64,000 nt of DNA from Senimuribacter sp049852125 (GCF_049852125.1 NZ_CP187532.1:2542001-2606000); one strand, 5' to 3'. Counted from the stretch's first letter, positions 35,677 through 45,054 are shown. Notes: generated by a model from the letters alone, not told the origin. Numbers and translations: made by a program.

Positions 35677-36487
35677 ATTTTGCTCCTTTCGACAGAATAT
35701 CTCCGTCCATATTGTATATCGCGTCAATGATGCGGTTTCGATAAGTTGTATTGCCTTCTCCTTCTCTCATACGGCTCCAACCAATTTCTCCCGCCAACCC
35801 CATTGCACACACAGAAGCCGCGGCAGCTTCTAACGGCGTCTTGCGATTTGCAGCTACAAAAGCACACATCATAGCTGAAAGTTGACACCCCGTTCCGGTA
35901 ATTCTCCCCATCTCCGGCCGGCCGTTTCTAATCACATAGCATTGCTCGCCATCCGAAACCAGATCAATAGCCCCAGTGATAGCGATAATGCTGCCAGTCT
36001 CCCTTGCAAAAACCTTAACAAAGTCTGTCGCGCCGTCTAAGGTTTCTTCCGTTACCACGTCGCTGATGTCTGCGTCCACCCCTTTGGTGGTGCTGCTCCC
36101 CGTAGCTAAGGTCTTTATTTCTGAAATATTTCCCCGTATTACGTCAAAATGGATTCTGTCCATCAAATCCCTCGCTGTCCGGGTGCGCAATGTGCTGGCG
36201 CCTGCGCCTACAGGATCCAGCAGCAAAGCATGTTCCAATGCCTGCGCCTTCTCTCCGGCTGCCATCATGGCCGGAATTGTTCTCTGATTCAACGTCCCAA
36301 TATTGATATTCAGGCCGCTGCAAATCGCTGTAATCTCCTCAGCATCCTCAGGATCGTCCGCCATGATCGGACTGGCTCCGCAAGCCAGCAGCATGTTAGC
36401 CACATCGTTAACTGTTACATAATTTGTAATATTGTGGATTAACGGACCCTGTTCCCGCAAATGATCAAAACAAGTCTTCATCAGCAT
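35663..36487 (-). CDS. thiM: Hydroxyethylthiazole kinase
   Basis: Phosphorylates salvaged thiazole alcohol with ATP. A ribokinase-fold protein with PLIHNITNYVTVNDVANMLLACGASPIM, LLDPVGAGASTLRT and the catalytic GRITGTGCQLSAMMCAFVAA. The start at 36485-36487 is chosen because AGAGGAGAAAACTT precedes it; the next Met two codons on is possible. It overlaps thiE. With thiE and thiD but no thiC or thiG in view, the operon supports salvage rather than de novo synthesis. Confidence 0.95.
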   Translation of the reverse strand: MLMKTCFDHLREQGPLIHNITNYVTVNDVANMLLACGASPIMADDPEDAEEITAICSGLNINIGTLNQRTIPAMMAAGEKAQALEHALLLDPVGAGASTLRTRTARDLMDRIHFDVIRGNISEIKTLATGSSTTKGVDADISDVVTEETLDGATDFVKVFARETGSIIAITGAIDLVSDGEQCYVIRNGRPEMGRITGTGCQLSAMMCAFVAANRKTPLEAAAASVCAMGLAGEIGWSRMREGEGNTTYRNRIIDAIYNMDGDILSKGAKYEIR

Positions 36488-36540
36488 AAGTTTTCTCCTC
36501 TTTTTCTTTCCAGTTCGTGAATCCGGCAGCAAGAGCCGGA

Positions 36541-37113
36541 TCAGACAATCATTGCCCCTATATTAGCCATATCCAACATATTCGCTCTCTGTATTTCGTC
36601 AGTAGCCGAAGAACAGCAGCTTTCAATAATGTACGTCTTGTAATCCAAGGCTATCGCATCGTAGCATGTGGTGCGCACGCAATTGGGCGTAGTTGTACCG
36701 GTTAATATCAACGTGTCGATCTTTTTCCGCCGCAGAATCAAGTCCAATTCTGTCTGAAAAAAAGCGCTCCAACGTGGTTTGATAATATGATAATCCCCTT
36801 TTTCAGCGATAAGACCATCAGCCAATTCCTCACTGTTTATACCCTTTGATCCAGGCGCCATAGTACGCCCGCCATCTAACCAGGACTGATATCGGGTAAA
36901 CTCCACATCACTGCCATCCTCTCGATATTGCCTTCGTATCCAGAATACAGGTATGCCCATGTCCCGCGCAGACCGTACCGCCTGACTGCATGCGGGCACC
37001 GTGGCAGAAGCCCCTTTGATACAGTGGGCTGCTCCCGGTGAGACAAAGGCCTTCTGCATATCGATCACCAGTAAAGCCGTTTTTTCCGGCTCCTTTATAA
37101 AATCAAGCGTCAT
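36541..37113 (-). CDS. Isochorismatase-family cysteine hydrolase
   Basis: A 190-aa amidase-type hydrolase. The Asp-Lys-Cys triad is visible: Asp18 in LLVIDMQKAFV, Lys in HIIKPRWSAFFQTELD and Cys in GTTTPNCVRTTCYDA. Family members are nicotinamidases, ureido-hydrolases and similar. It overlaps the EamA gene upstream by 11 bp and precedes the thiamine salvage genes by ~50 bp, across a 7-bp-stem hairpin (36521-36541) with no U-run. A part in handling a thiamine-related amide is possible but not shown. Confidence 0.85.
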   Translation of the reverse strand: MTLDFIKEPEKTALLVIDMQKAFVSPGAAHCIKGASATVPACSQAVRSARDMGIPVFWIRRQYREDGSDVEFTRYQSWLDGGRTMAPGSKGINSEELADGLIAEKGDYHIIKPRWSAFFQTELDLILRRKKIDTLILTGTTTPNCVRTTCYDAIALDYKTYIIESCCSSATDEIQRANMLDMANIGAMIV

Positions 37114-38065
37114 GTTCCTTCTCCCTCCTTAAATGCAACAGTGGATTTTCGTCAGCCATGGATATGAGAGAGCCCGCCAGAATTAAACAAATGCCGATAA
37201 CCATGTTGCCGTGAATGGCCTCTCCCACAATGATGGCGGCCATAATAGGAGCCAGCACCGGTTTGAAAAAGAAAACCATAGACACAGTCTGCGCGCTAAC
37301 CCTCTCCATAGCAAGAAAGTAACAGGTGTATCCAATACCAGTGCAGCAGATGCAGACGTAAAGAAATACCGCCATATTATCCATGGTATAACCGCTGAAA
37401 AACGGAATAGCCGCGAAGTTGGCGAACACTCCGTCGGAAAGTCCCGCGGCGACTGACGGAATGTGACTTAAGCCCGCTAAAATCATCATTTCAATACTTC
37501 CAAAAATAAAACCGCCGCAGGTTACCACAATGCCGCCGAATTTAGCACATTGTTTTTTACCCAGAACGCCATAGAGTGCAAAAGACGCGGCTGATACCAG
37601 GACAAAGACAACGCCCAAAAGGTTCAGCGCCATATGCCACGGCTGTATAATGAACACGATCCCCACCAGATCCACCGCCAATGCGATGAATTTGTTCAGC
37701 TTTGCTTCCTCGCCGATGAGCAAAATGGCAAATACCGTAACAAAGATAGGATTGCAGCTAAACAATACCGCTACCACTGACGCGTCAATATACAAAATGG
37801 ACAACTGATAAAAAGTCATACTGAACAGGATCCCCAGAAAACCCAGGCCCGCCATCTTTATGTAATCCGATCCTTCTAACTTCAGGCTTCGCTGCCGCAG
37901 GGTTCTGACTGCCATGGGCAACAAAATGACGCCTGCAATGAGGAATCGGGTAAAGGTAATCTGAATGGGATTGAGATCTCCCGCGATTAACTTCAGCACT
38001 GCTTCCATAGAACTGAACAGAACTGTTGTAATGAAAATGCAGATATAACCTTGTTTTTTAGCCAA
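37103..38065 (-). CDS. EamA/DMT-family transporter
   Basis: A 320-aa protein with ten helices in two EamA repeats (CIFITTVLFSSMEAVLKLIAG... and FVLVSAASFALYGVLGKK...). It heads the operon with the hydrolase and thiamine salvage genes, suggesting uptake of a thiamine precursor or efflux of a by-product (inference from context). A promoter and a structured leader precede it. Confidence 0.85.
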   Translation of the reverse strand: MAKKQGYICIFITTVLFSSMEAVLKLIAGDLNPIQITFTRFLIAGVILLPMAVRTLRQRSLKLEGSDYIKMAGLGFLGILFSMTFYQLSILYIDASVVAVLFSCNPIFVTVFAILLIGEEAKLNKFIALAVDLVGIVFIIQPWHMALNLLGVVFVLVSAASFALYGVLGKKQCAKFGGIVVTCGGFIFGSIEMMILAGLSHIPSVAAGLSDGVFANFAAIPFFSGYTMDNMAVFLYVCICCTGIGYTCYFLAMERVSAQTVSMVFFFKPVLAPIMAAIIVGEAIHGNMVIGICLILAGSLISMADENPLLHLRREKEHDA

Positions 38066-38099
38066 TGAAACTCGCCTCCTAAAATTTCAAAGTTAATGC

Positions 38100-38194
38100 C
38101 CTCCTGTCCGTTGACATAAGGCGGCGAGGCCGCGAGGATCAACGGGCGCGAAGCATCCAGCCTCTATTATATACCCCTAGTTTCCTTTCGTCCA
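38100..38194 (-). promoter_or_regulatory. Promoter and structured leader of the EamA-thi operon
   Basis: On the minus strand TGGACG and TATAAT (38166-38194) lie 17 nt apart. The ~95-nt leader that follows can form a nested hairpin: outer arms CCGTTGA/TCAACGG enclose inner GCGGC/GCCGC. No TPP-riboswitch core is present. The leader could be regulatory but matches no class I know. Confidence 0.5.
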
Positions 38195-38322
38195 TGGCTC
38201 TGTAGGAAAATTCTGCGTCAAACACATAAAGATCGGAGCATTCTGCTTTCAACAAAAGAGAAACGGCTGGTTTTCCGCTCCTGCCGCTCCTCTTTGATGC
38301 GGCCCGCGCCGCTGCTTTTCAG
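38195..38322. other. Intergenic stretch between AGCS stop and thi-operon promoter
   Basis: About 130 bp with no gene. Just after the AGCS stop there is a GC-rich hairpin (GCGGC/GCCGC near 38300-38313) without a clear U-run on the minus strand. Confidence 0.4.
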
Positions 38323-39738
38323 TTATTTCCACACATCTGTATTGTCCAAACCGATATTCTTTGCTTTAAAGACTGGGTTCTTGCCTTCCTTCTTTTGCGC
38401 TATATAATCATCCATCGCACGTATGGCGATACCGCCCAGACAGAACATCGCTAAAATATTAACCAGGGCCATCCCTCCCATGAAAATATCAGCCAAATTC
38501 CACGCTAAGGTCAAATCCATATTTGCGCCGACAAAGACCATGAGTACCGCTAAAACACGAAACACCAGCATAAACACCTTATTCTCGCTGATGAATTTAA
38601 TATTCGCTTCTGCGTAAAAATAGTTTCCAATCAGCGAAGTAAACGCAAAGAGCGCTACCGACACAGTAATAATGCCCACGCCGGCTTCACCAAACATGGT
38701 CTGCACAGACTGCTGCACCAATGGAATGCCGTCGAGATCTCCGCCAATCGTATACTGATCTGTACACAGAACAATAAATACTGTCGTAGAGCAGATGATA
38801 ATTGTATCGATAAATACAGAGATAACCTGTACCAGGCCCTGCTTAACCGGATGACTGACATCTGCCGCAGCCGCCGCGTTAGGCGCCGATCCCATACCGG
38901 CTTCATTACTGAACAAGCCCCGCTTTATCCCCCATACCATACAGGAGCCGGCAAAGCCGCCGAAGATAGCCTGAAAATCAAATGCCTGACGAAACATTTC
39001 TTTGAAAATTGCTGGTAAGTCCCCAATATGAGCAAAGGTAATGATCAAACCGATTGTGATATACACCGCTGCCATAATCGGCACGAATACCGATGACACG
39101 GTGCTGATCTTATGCGCGCCGCCGAAGAACAAATATGCCGCTAATGCTGCCAAAACTGTCCCCGCAGCTAACGCTGCCGTAGCATAATTATCCCCTGCGT
39201 AATGTTCTAATGAAGACGCGATATTATACGCCTGTAATCCATTGAACCCAAAAGCAAAGGTCAAAATGAGCAAAATCGCAAAGATGACTCCCAACCAACG
39301 AGCCTTCATCGCCCGTTCTATATAGTAGGCCGGTCCACCCTTATACAATTCTCCATCTTCTCTCTTATATATCTGCGCTAATGTAGATTCAATAAATGCC
39401 GAAGCCGAACCAACAACAGCCATAATCCACATCCATACTACCGCGCCGGGACCGCCAGCTACAATCGCAGTGGCCACACCGGCAATATTTCCCGTTCCTA
39501 CGCGAGACGCCGTAGCGATCATTAACGTCTGAAAAGAAGAAAGACCTCCATCATGGCTCTTTTCAGTCAGCACCCGAATCCCTTCCGGAAACATTCTAAG
39601 CTGTACAAATCTGGTACGAATCGTAAAAAATAAACCCACTATGATTAAAGCCCAAAACAGCAAGTTGCTGTACAGCCAACCGTCAAATGCGTCGGTAACT
39701 GAAACTAGGGCTTCCATAAAATCACTCATAAACCACAC
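38323..39738 (-). CDS. Alanine/glycine:cation symporter (AGCS)
   Basis: A 471-aa sodium- or proton-coupled amino acid transporter with about eleven helices. Family features: FQTLMIATASRVGTGNIAGVATAIVAGGPGAVVWMW, ESTLAQIYKRED, GPAYYIERAMKARWLG and GIKRGLFSNEAGMGSAPNAAAAAD. It imports alanine, glycine or both. The start at 39736-39738 lies behind TAAGGAGGAGTGTGGTTT. It has a long leader with duplicated hairpins and a strong promoter (39889-39917). Confidence 0.93.
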   Translation of the reverse strand: MWFMSDFMEALVSVTDAFDGWLYSNLLFWALIIVGLFFTIRTRFVQLRMFPEGIRVLTEKSHDGGLSSFQTLMIATASRVGTGNIAGVATAIVAGGPGAVVWMWIMAVVGSASAFIESTLAQIYKREDGELYKGGPAYYIERAMKARWLGVIFAILLILTFAFGFNGLQAYNIASSLEHYAGDNYATAALAAGTVLAALAAYLFFGGAHKISTVSSVFVPIMAAVYITIGLIITFAHIGDLPAIFKEMFRQAFDFQAIFGGFAGSCMVWGIKRGLFSNEAGMGSAPNAAAAADVSHPVKQGLVQVISVFIDTIIICSTTVFIVLCTDQYTIGGDLDGIPLVQQSVQTMFGEAGVGIITVSVALFAFTSLIGNYFYAEANIKFISENKVFMLVFRVLAVLMVFVGANMDLTLAWNLADIFMGGMALVNILAMFCLGGIAIRAMDDYIAQKKEGKNPVFKAKNIGLDNTDVWK

Positions 39739-39762
39739 TCCTCCTTATGTAGATAAAATCAC

Positions 39763-39884
39763 AGACATTATACCATAAGCACTAACCTCTGCCTTCGCCT
39801 TCCGGCTCGCCAATCGCTAAGTGCTCTGGGTATCTGTTACACATCGGTTCTGTCTTCGCTTTCAGCTCGCCAGTCACCGTGTGT
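39763..39884 (-). promoter_or_regulatory. Tandem-hairpin leader upstream of AGCS, with duplicated -10-like repeat
   Basis: Two related hairpins lie in tandem on the minus strand. Each has a core of the form GGCGA-GCY-loop-RGC-GAAG-CAGA; the inner pair is GCT/AGC in one and GCC/GGC in the other, so it co-varies. Each is closed by its own outer stem. An 18-bp direct repeat, agacattataccataagc on the plus strand, sits at 39763-39780 and again at 39885-39902, so both flanks read as extended -10 boxes on the minus strand. It matches neither a glycine riboswitch nor any class I know. Confidence 0.55.
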
Positions 39885-39888
39885 AGAC

Positions 39889-39917
39889 ATTATACCATAA
39901 GCGCCAATTCATCTCAA
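39889..39917 (-). promoter_or_regulatory. AGCS promoter
   Basis: TTGAGA and TATAAT separated by 17 nt, with the extended TGG before the -10, on the minus strand about 150 nt before the AGCS start. Confidence 0.7.
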
Positions 39918-39994
39918 CAGAATGTTCTTATTTTGTTCTTTGTGTGCAAAAAGCGCCTGTCCGAAATGGACAGACGCTCAATAAGTAACCCTAC

Positions 39995-40384
39995 TTAAAA
40001 TTCAATCGTCTCCGGCTGCCCGCCTGCCAAATTGGCAATAACCGCAGTACCGCTTTCAAAACAGAAAATTTCCAATTTACCAGGCTTCATCATACCTTCC
40101 AAAGCAGGCATAATATCAATAGCGGCTTTGAGGGCTGACTCATCATCTAAGAACATCGCCTTTCCACGGATACGAATGAGTTCAGAACCCTTTCCGGCTG
40201 CAATTTCCAAATTCGGATTAGCCTTCAACTCCTTAGAAGTTTGTTTTTCACTTCCTGTGCAAAAACAAATCTTCCCGTCATATTCCATGACAAATCCCTG
40301 CGGCCGAACTCTCGGTTTATCGTCATCGACCGTGGCTACAAAGAAAGGCCGTGCTTCCTGCAAAAATGTCATAATCCTTTCCAT
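39995..40384 (-). CDS. Pyridoxamine 5'-phosphate oxidase-like flavin protein
   Basis: A 129-aa split-barrel flavoprotein: FLQEARPFFVATVDDDKPRVRPQGFVMEYDGKICFCTGSEKQTSKELKANP is the typical FMN-binding half, followed by IRIRGKAMFLDDES. The start at 40382-40384 is behind GAGGAGTGATGAT; a start 15 bp upstream has no site. Stand-alone clostridial members reduce flavin-linked substrates or act in stress; the substrate here is unknown. Confidence 0.85.
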   Translation of the reverse strand: MERIMTFLQEARPFFVATVDDDKPRVRPQGFVMEYDGKICFCTGSEKQTSKELKANPNLEIAAGKGSELIRIRGKAMFLDDESALKAAIDIMPALEGMMKPGKLEIFCFESGTAVIANLAGGQPETIEF

Positions 40385-40418
40385 ATCATCACTCCTCATC
40401 TAAATATTGTTATTACTA

Positions 40419-42833
40419 TTATATTCTTTTTGTGAAAAAAAGCAAGGGCTTGTCACGTCCTCCTCTGCTGAGAGAATAAACTGCACTTAAGATTATCACG
40501 GCGGCCAAGACCACATAAAGGCCGAGCTTTATGACGCCAAAACCTTCCAACAATATCCGACTGCTTCCAAAGAGAGGAAACAGAGAAGCCCACTTCATTG
40601 CGCTAATTCCCAGCAGATTCAGTAATAACGGCAACAGTAGCGAAACACAAGATACAAATGCCGCCTGCAAATAGCCTCCGAGCTTCTCAGAAATCCATAA
40701 TACAGTCACGGCTGCCGTCTCTAAAGCCAACAGCTGGCATAATGCAGCCAAAAGCAGCCAGCACCCTATTGGCAACCCTAATCCACTGTCATAAAACGCT
40801 GGCAAATCATACAGACCAGCCGATAATTCGTGAATAGGATACGCTTTCAATGCTGGTATTATATAGCTTATAAAGGAAGTCAGCCACAATAAGACTGTAA
40901 AAGACAAGCAGATTTTCACCTTACAGGCAGAGATTTTTCGTCTGCCCTTTGCTGTGGCAGAAAGAAGCCCCCAGCTTTTTTTCTGATGCTCTGATGCAAA
41001 GACGTCACTGAAGGCAAAAGTCAGGCACAGAACTAGCAAAACCAGTTCTGTCAGCTTCCATCCTTCTTCATTTTCTGACAAGCCTAACAGTCTTGCATAT
41101 CCTGTATCATATACAAAGACTCCCCCTGTCTTTTTCACATGTTCATACTGTGTCAACACCTGTTCAAAAGCTGGATAAAACGCAGTTTCATTATAGTATT
41201 TCTGTTTTCTTTCTTCTGCAGTTCTTTTGTCTAATTGCCCCCGCGCCATTAACTGGTCAATTCTCTCAATTTCGGCATATGCCGCTTCAAATCGTTCTCG
41301 CTCCTTTTCAATAAGCGAACCCTTTTCCTCTGACAAGCCTCCTTCCAGCTTCAGCATCATATTTTGATAGTACGTCTCCCCTGGTGAAACAGTGTAGTCT
41401 AAAGACAGATTCCGGCATCCCAATAAAACGGCAAATACCAATATGATTACCATTACCCGATTCATAATCATCACTTTATACGTTTCGTGGCTGACCAGAC
41501 TGCTTTTAAAGATCACCGGAAGCCGCAGCAAGCCTTTGTCTGCTCTTACCGATAACCGCCGTCCCCGACAAAAAACTTTGATACATAGAAAAACGCCGAT
41601 CACAGCAAAGACAAACAATATAATCAGCGCTGCGGTTAGTCTTGAAACCGGAAGTCCAAAGAAATTAAAATTAACATACCCGCCGTATAATTCCTCCGTA
41701 TGCATCAAACCTGCCGGATTCAAATACTTTAACCAATTCCAGGCCGTCGCCGCAGGTATTTTTTCATATACCAGTATACTGAATGCTACCAAAGCAACGC
41801 CTGACACATAAGGCGCAGAAATCTGCCTTATCTCTAAAAAGAGTAGTAGAATAAACGCTGCCAGAACAAAACTCGCCGCCGCTTTCGTCCCCACGCAAAG
41901 AAACAGATACTGGCCTGTGGTAATATGCAGGCAGCTTTCTATACAGGATATAACAGACTGCACCGAGCGCGATAATTCTCCCAGTCCGCAAGTCGCCTGA
42001 TAAAAAACCATATTCGTCCCATAAATAACGGCTGTCAATACAAAGCAAGATGCCGCAAGGGCTGCTAGACGCGCGCCCATACTCTGTGCCCGTCCTAAAG
42101 CTGAAGCACGGGTAATGTAGAATAATCCCTTTGCTCGTTCTTCGCTGATCAGACTGCCCACCATTAAAAAAATCATAAACACCAGCAGCAGATCAGAGAT
42201 CCTATTGTTTATAGCATTCTCAATTCCCTTTGACGGATAAAATGAAGTGTCCACATCGCGCATCTCACTATAGTCTTTAGCTGACCTTCTCAAATTTCGT
42301 CTGGCAAACGTATCCTCACTACCGCCGAAAATAGAAATTTCCTCAAGGCCCCGCCTTTCCGCGGCATCCTGCAAATACTGCCCATAGTTGCTTACAACCT
42401 GAAATTCCTCCCATACCTGATTCACAAAATTCTGTTCCGCCTCCAGGGAGTCTGTATAGCGGAGATAATCCCCTCCCTGATACACGTCATAGTATTTTTC
42501 AAAAAGACCAGGCTTCGCCTTTTTCTCACTGTCTGCCAGGTTCTTTCCCAACTCCTGATCAGAAAACGTCTGATAACGCAGTATTTCATCAACATGAGAT
42601 ATTCCACTCATATCCTGATACAATTTATTGAGATACTCGGTCTTCTCTTTTTCATTCATTCCCGATAATTCCTGTCCAAGCTTTGCGTAAGCTGACAGCC
42701 CCGGTTCACCGGCTTCAGGAAGATTAGCATACCATAAAAAAAAGATATTCACCAGTAATATAGTACAAATGGACAAGAGGAAACTGCGTCTGCCCCAGAG
42801 CTTTCTCAGCTCAAAACCTGTCAGACTAAACAT
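40419..42833 (-). CDS. ABC-type permease with two related halves
   Basis: An 804-aa polytopic protein. The start at 42831-42833 (MFSLTGFELRKLWGRRSF) is behind GAGGAGC and overlaps the ATPase gene end by 8 bp. Two halves each begin with a membrane anchor and an outside loop rich in charged helices (ELSGMNEKEKTEYLNKLYQD and EKGSLIEKERERFEAAYAEI), followed by four to five helices, so it looks like a fused pair of ABC-2 permeases. It works with the adjacent ATPase, and the two-component pair upstream probably controls it. The substrate may be a lantibiotic or an envelope component (inference). Confidence 0.8.
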   Translation of the reverse strand: MFSLTGFELRKLWGRRSFLLSICTILLVNIFFLWYANLPEAGEPGLSAYAKLGQELSGMNEKEKTEYLNKLYQDMSGISHVDEILRYQTFSDQELGKNLADSEKKAKPGLFEKYYDVYQGGDYLRYTDSLEAEQNFVNQVWEEFQVVSNYGQYLQDAAERRGLEEISIFGGSEDTFARRNLRRSAKDYSEMRDVDTSFYPSKGIENAINNRISDLLLVFMIFLMVGSLISEERAKGLFYITRASALGRAQSMGARLAALAASCFVLTAVIYGTNMVFYQATCGLGELSRSVQSVISCIESCLHITTGQYLFLCVGTKAAASFVLAAFILLLFLEIRQISAPYVSGVALVAFSILVYEKIPAATAWNWLKYLNPAGLMHTEELYGGYVNFNFFGLPVSRLTAALIILFVFAVIGVFLCIKVFCRGRRLSVRADKGLLRLPVIFKSSLVSHETYKVMIMNRVMVIILVFAVLLGCRNLSLDYTVSPGETYYQNMMLKLEGGLSEEKGSLIEKERERFEAAYAEIERIDQLMARGQLDKRTAEERKQKYYNETAFYPAFEQVLTQYEHVKKTGGVFVYDTGYARLLGLSENEEGWKLTELVLLVLCLTFAFSDVFASEHQKKSWGLLSATAKGRRKISACKVKICLSFTVLLWLTSFISYIIPALKAYPIHELSAGLYDLPAFYDSGLGLPIGCWLLLAALCQLLALETAAVTVLWISEKLGGYLQAAFVSCVSLLLPLLLNLLGISAMKWASLFPLFGSSRILLEGFGVIKLGLYVVLAAVIILSAVYSLSRGGRDKPLLFFTKRI

Positions 42834-43563
42834 GATGCTCCTCCTCAAATATCTCCATGTAAAGCGCCTCCAGATTGCTGCATTCGTATACGTCGCACAG
42901 ACCTTCAACGCTGCCCTGCGCATGAATCTTCCCATCCTTTAAAATAATGATTTCCTTCGCAATAGATTCCACGTCTGAAACTACATGCGTCGCTATGAGA
43001 ATGATTCTATCTGACGCGGCCTGCGCAATCTTCTCCCGTAAACGTACTCGTTCCTTCGGATCCAGCCCTGCAGTGGGCTCGTCCAAAATCACCAGCTTAG
43101 GATTTCCCATCAAAGCCTGCGCCGCCAGCAATCGCTGCTTCATCCCGCCGGAATACGATCCAATCGACCGGTCAAGCACAGTCTCTAAATTGACCCAGGC
43201 GGCCGCTCTTTGTATTTCCTCCGTTAAATCCCCTGAAGGCAGTTCCTTCAACGTACCCATATAAGCTAAAAACCTACGGCCGGAAAAGGATTCATATAAT
43301 CCCTGCTGCTGCGGGCCATAGCCCAGCAGTTTCCGATATGATTTACCCATACGCCTTATCGATTCGCCATTCCAAAGAATCTCTCCCTGATCCGGCTGCA
43401 AATTGTCGGTGATAATGTTCATCAAAGTGGACTTTCCTGCGCCATTAGGCCCCAGTAACCCATAAACTCCCTCAGTCAGAGTTAACGATATTCCGTTCAA
43501 AGCCTTTTTCTTCTCTTTTCCTCTCCTTCCATAGGTCTTATGGACATCTCTAATTTCCAACAT
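42826..43563 (-). CDS. ABC transporter ATP-binding protein
   Basis: A 245-aa ATPase with Walker A GPNGAGKST, Q-loop GYGPQQQGLYE, signature YSGGMKQRLLAAQAL, Walker B KLVILDEPTAGLDP and switch His ATHVVSDVE. It is 3 bp downstream of the lipoprotein gene and overlaps the permease. Confidence 0.93.
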   Translation of the reverse strand: MLEIRDVHKTYGRRGKEKKKALNGISLTLTEGVYGLLGPNGAGKSTLMNIITDNLQPDQGEILWNGESIRRMGKSYRKLLGYGPQQQGLYESFSGRRFLAYMGTLKELPSGDLTEEIQRAAAWVNLETVLDRSIGSYSGGMKQRLLAAQALMGNPKLVILDEPTAGLDPKERVRLREKIAQAASDRIILIATHVVSDVESIAKEIIILKDGKIHAQGSVEGLCDVYECSNLEALYMEIFEEEHHV

Positions 43564-43566
43564 TCT

Positions 43567-44940
43567 TTAAGCCCCCTTTCCAACCATTTTAACTTTCTGC
43601 CAATCCCTTTGACCCCGGTATAGCTTATCCTTGCTGATAAACGCAAGCTTGTTCTGATGAATTTCATAGCCTCCGTTATTCAACTCACTCTTCTCCGCGT
43701 CATAATCGTAAATAACCAGGAAATCATCGTCGAACCGCGCCAAAATCGTTAAAGGCCAATGCAGGCTCTCATCAGTCAATCGTCCCTTATAAAGCTTCCC
43801 ATCTGTTAAATCCATTTGCATTGATTCGCCCTCTGCATCTCTGATTTCCATCATATCCCCATAGCTCCCAAAGATACCTGCTCCGTTCAGAGCTTTATCC
43901 TGTACGATACGCCTTTCCTTTCCAGTGTTCAGATCAACCTCTACCAGCTGATCCTCGTCCTCTCTTAGTACATAAAGCATACCGTTTTTACTTTTTATCT
44001 CATGGTATGGTTCGTTAGGCAGCTGATATTTTATATCAATCTTTCCATTTGTAAGATCTAAAAACGCGTATTCTTCCGTGGCTTTTTTGCTTGCGTCTCT
44101 GAAAGCATCGTCATCCAAATAGTCGCTTTCCGTCATTTCCGACTTATAATGCGTTCTGTTCAGTACCAGCTTATCTCCCGCGCAATCGACAACATTCCAG
44201 CTATTCCACAACGCCTGTTTTTCCTCAGGATCAAGCTTGCAGCACTCTGATACTTTTCCCGATCCCAAATCCAGCCGAACAACCTTCCTGTCATATACAG
44301 CCGCCCGATAGGTCTGCTCTGCTTCCATTTCTTCCATCTTTACCTTTGATGTAATAAAATACAAACCAGAATCATCGCCATAAACCTGGCTGTTCAGGGT
44401 TAAATTCTTTTCAAAAGTGTAAACCATTTTTCGATCTGTTCCATCCGGATTCATGCTGTACAGAATGGCAGGAGAAACCTCAGGTGTTTCACCAAAAGAC
44501 CCGTCTGCCGAGAAACCCGTAGTAACACTGTTCCCCTGATCGTAATCCTTTGTTAGTAAATAAAGCTTACCGCCCTGATAAAATGGCATACATTCATTAT
44601 TACCGTCAGCTATAACCGCCGTACAATCCTTCGTATCATGCTTGCAACCGGCATTGCTGCAGAGATAAACCTCTTGCTTTGTTGCATAGTCTACATACAT
44701 GATGTTGCGGCCAAACGATCCGTCCTTTAATTCTATTTCATCTTCAGTTACATAGTAATATCCTTTATCACTGGCACATCTGTATTCTCCGTCCGCCCGC
44801 ATCACTAAATTACCGGCAATGCCCCAGCCTTCTGTCATGCCAACGTCCGTTTCGCTGTTATCCCCTGCTTTTTCTCCGCAGGCTGTCATGGCTATGCAAA
44901 CAGCCATCGCCATCATCATTATCATAATACTCTTTTTCAA
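43567..44940 (-). CDS. Lipoprotein with a DUF5050-like beta-propeller
   Basis: A 457-aa exported lipoprotein: the signal peptide ends in lipobox AMTACG (Cys near residue 21). The mature part consists of repeated short blades of the form YxxxxGKLYLLxxD (EYRCASDKGYYYVTEDE, MPFYQGGKLYLLTKD, YEIKSKNGMLYVLREDED), like DUF5050/prolow-density-type propellers. It lies between the two-component genes and the ABC pair on the same strand, so it may be an accessory sensor or binding lipoprotein of that transporter. No ligand is known. Confidence 0.72.
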   Translation of the reverse strand: MKKSIMIMMMAMAVCIAMTACGEKAGDNSETDVGMTEGWGIAGNLVMRADGEYRCASDKGYYYVTEDEIELKDGSFGRNIMYVDYATKQEVYLCSNAGCKHDTKDCTAVIADGNNECMPFYQGGKLYLLTKDYDQGNSVTTGFSADGSFGETPEVSPAILYSMNPDGTDRKMVYTFEKNLTLNSQVYGDDSGLYFITSKVKMEEMEAEQTYRAAVYDRKVVRLDLGSGKVSECCKLDPEEKQALWNSWNVVDCAGDKLVLNRTHYKSEMTESDYLDDDAFRDASKKATEEYAFLDLTNGKIDIKYQLPNEPYHEIKSKNGMLYVLREDEDQLVEVDLNTGKERRIVQDKALNGAGIFGSYGDMMEIRDAEGESMQMDLTDGKLYKGRLTDESLHWPLTILARFDDDFLVIYDYDAEKSELNNGGYEIHQNKLAFISKDKLYRGQRDWQKVKMVGKGA

Positions 44941-45054
44941 TTTTTTGGCCTCCCTTTTATTTTGGCTCCATCATATACCAGAACAGTCAAAAAAACGTCA
45001 AAGTATTAAATAATATTACAAAACCGCCTCAACCTTTTGAGACGGCCTCATTGT

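Noticed and set aside
38066..38200. TPP riboswitch upstream of the thi operon
   Set aside because: The conserved CTGAGA and ACCTGATNNGGATAATGC elements cannot be found.
39738..39917. Glycine riboswitch upstream of the AGCS symporter
   Set aside because: The hairpins are ~50 nt each, shorter than glycine aptamers, and lack the CCGAAGGGG-type and CTCAGGCAAAAGGAC-type cores.
42826..42935. Longer N-terminus for the 804-aa permease (start 42935)
   Set aside because: It would overlap the ATPase gene by 110 bp and adds a basic, non-homologous leader; the start at 42833 has a good binding site.
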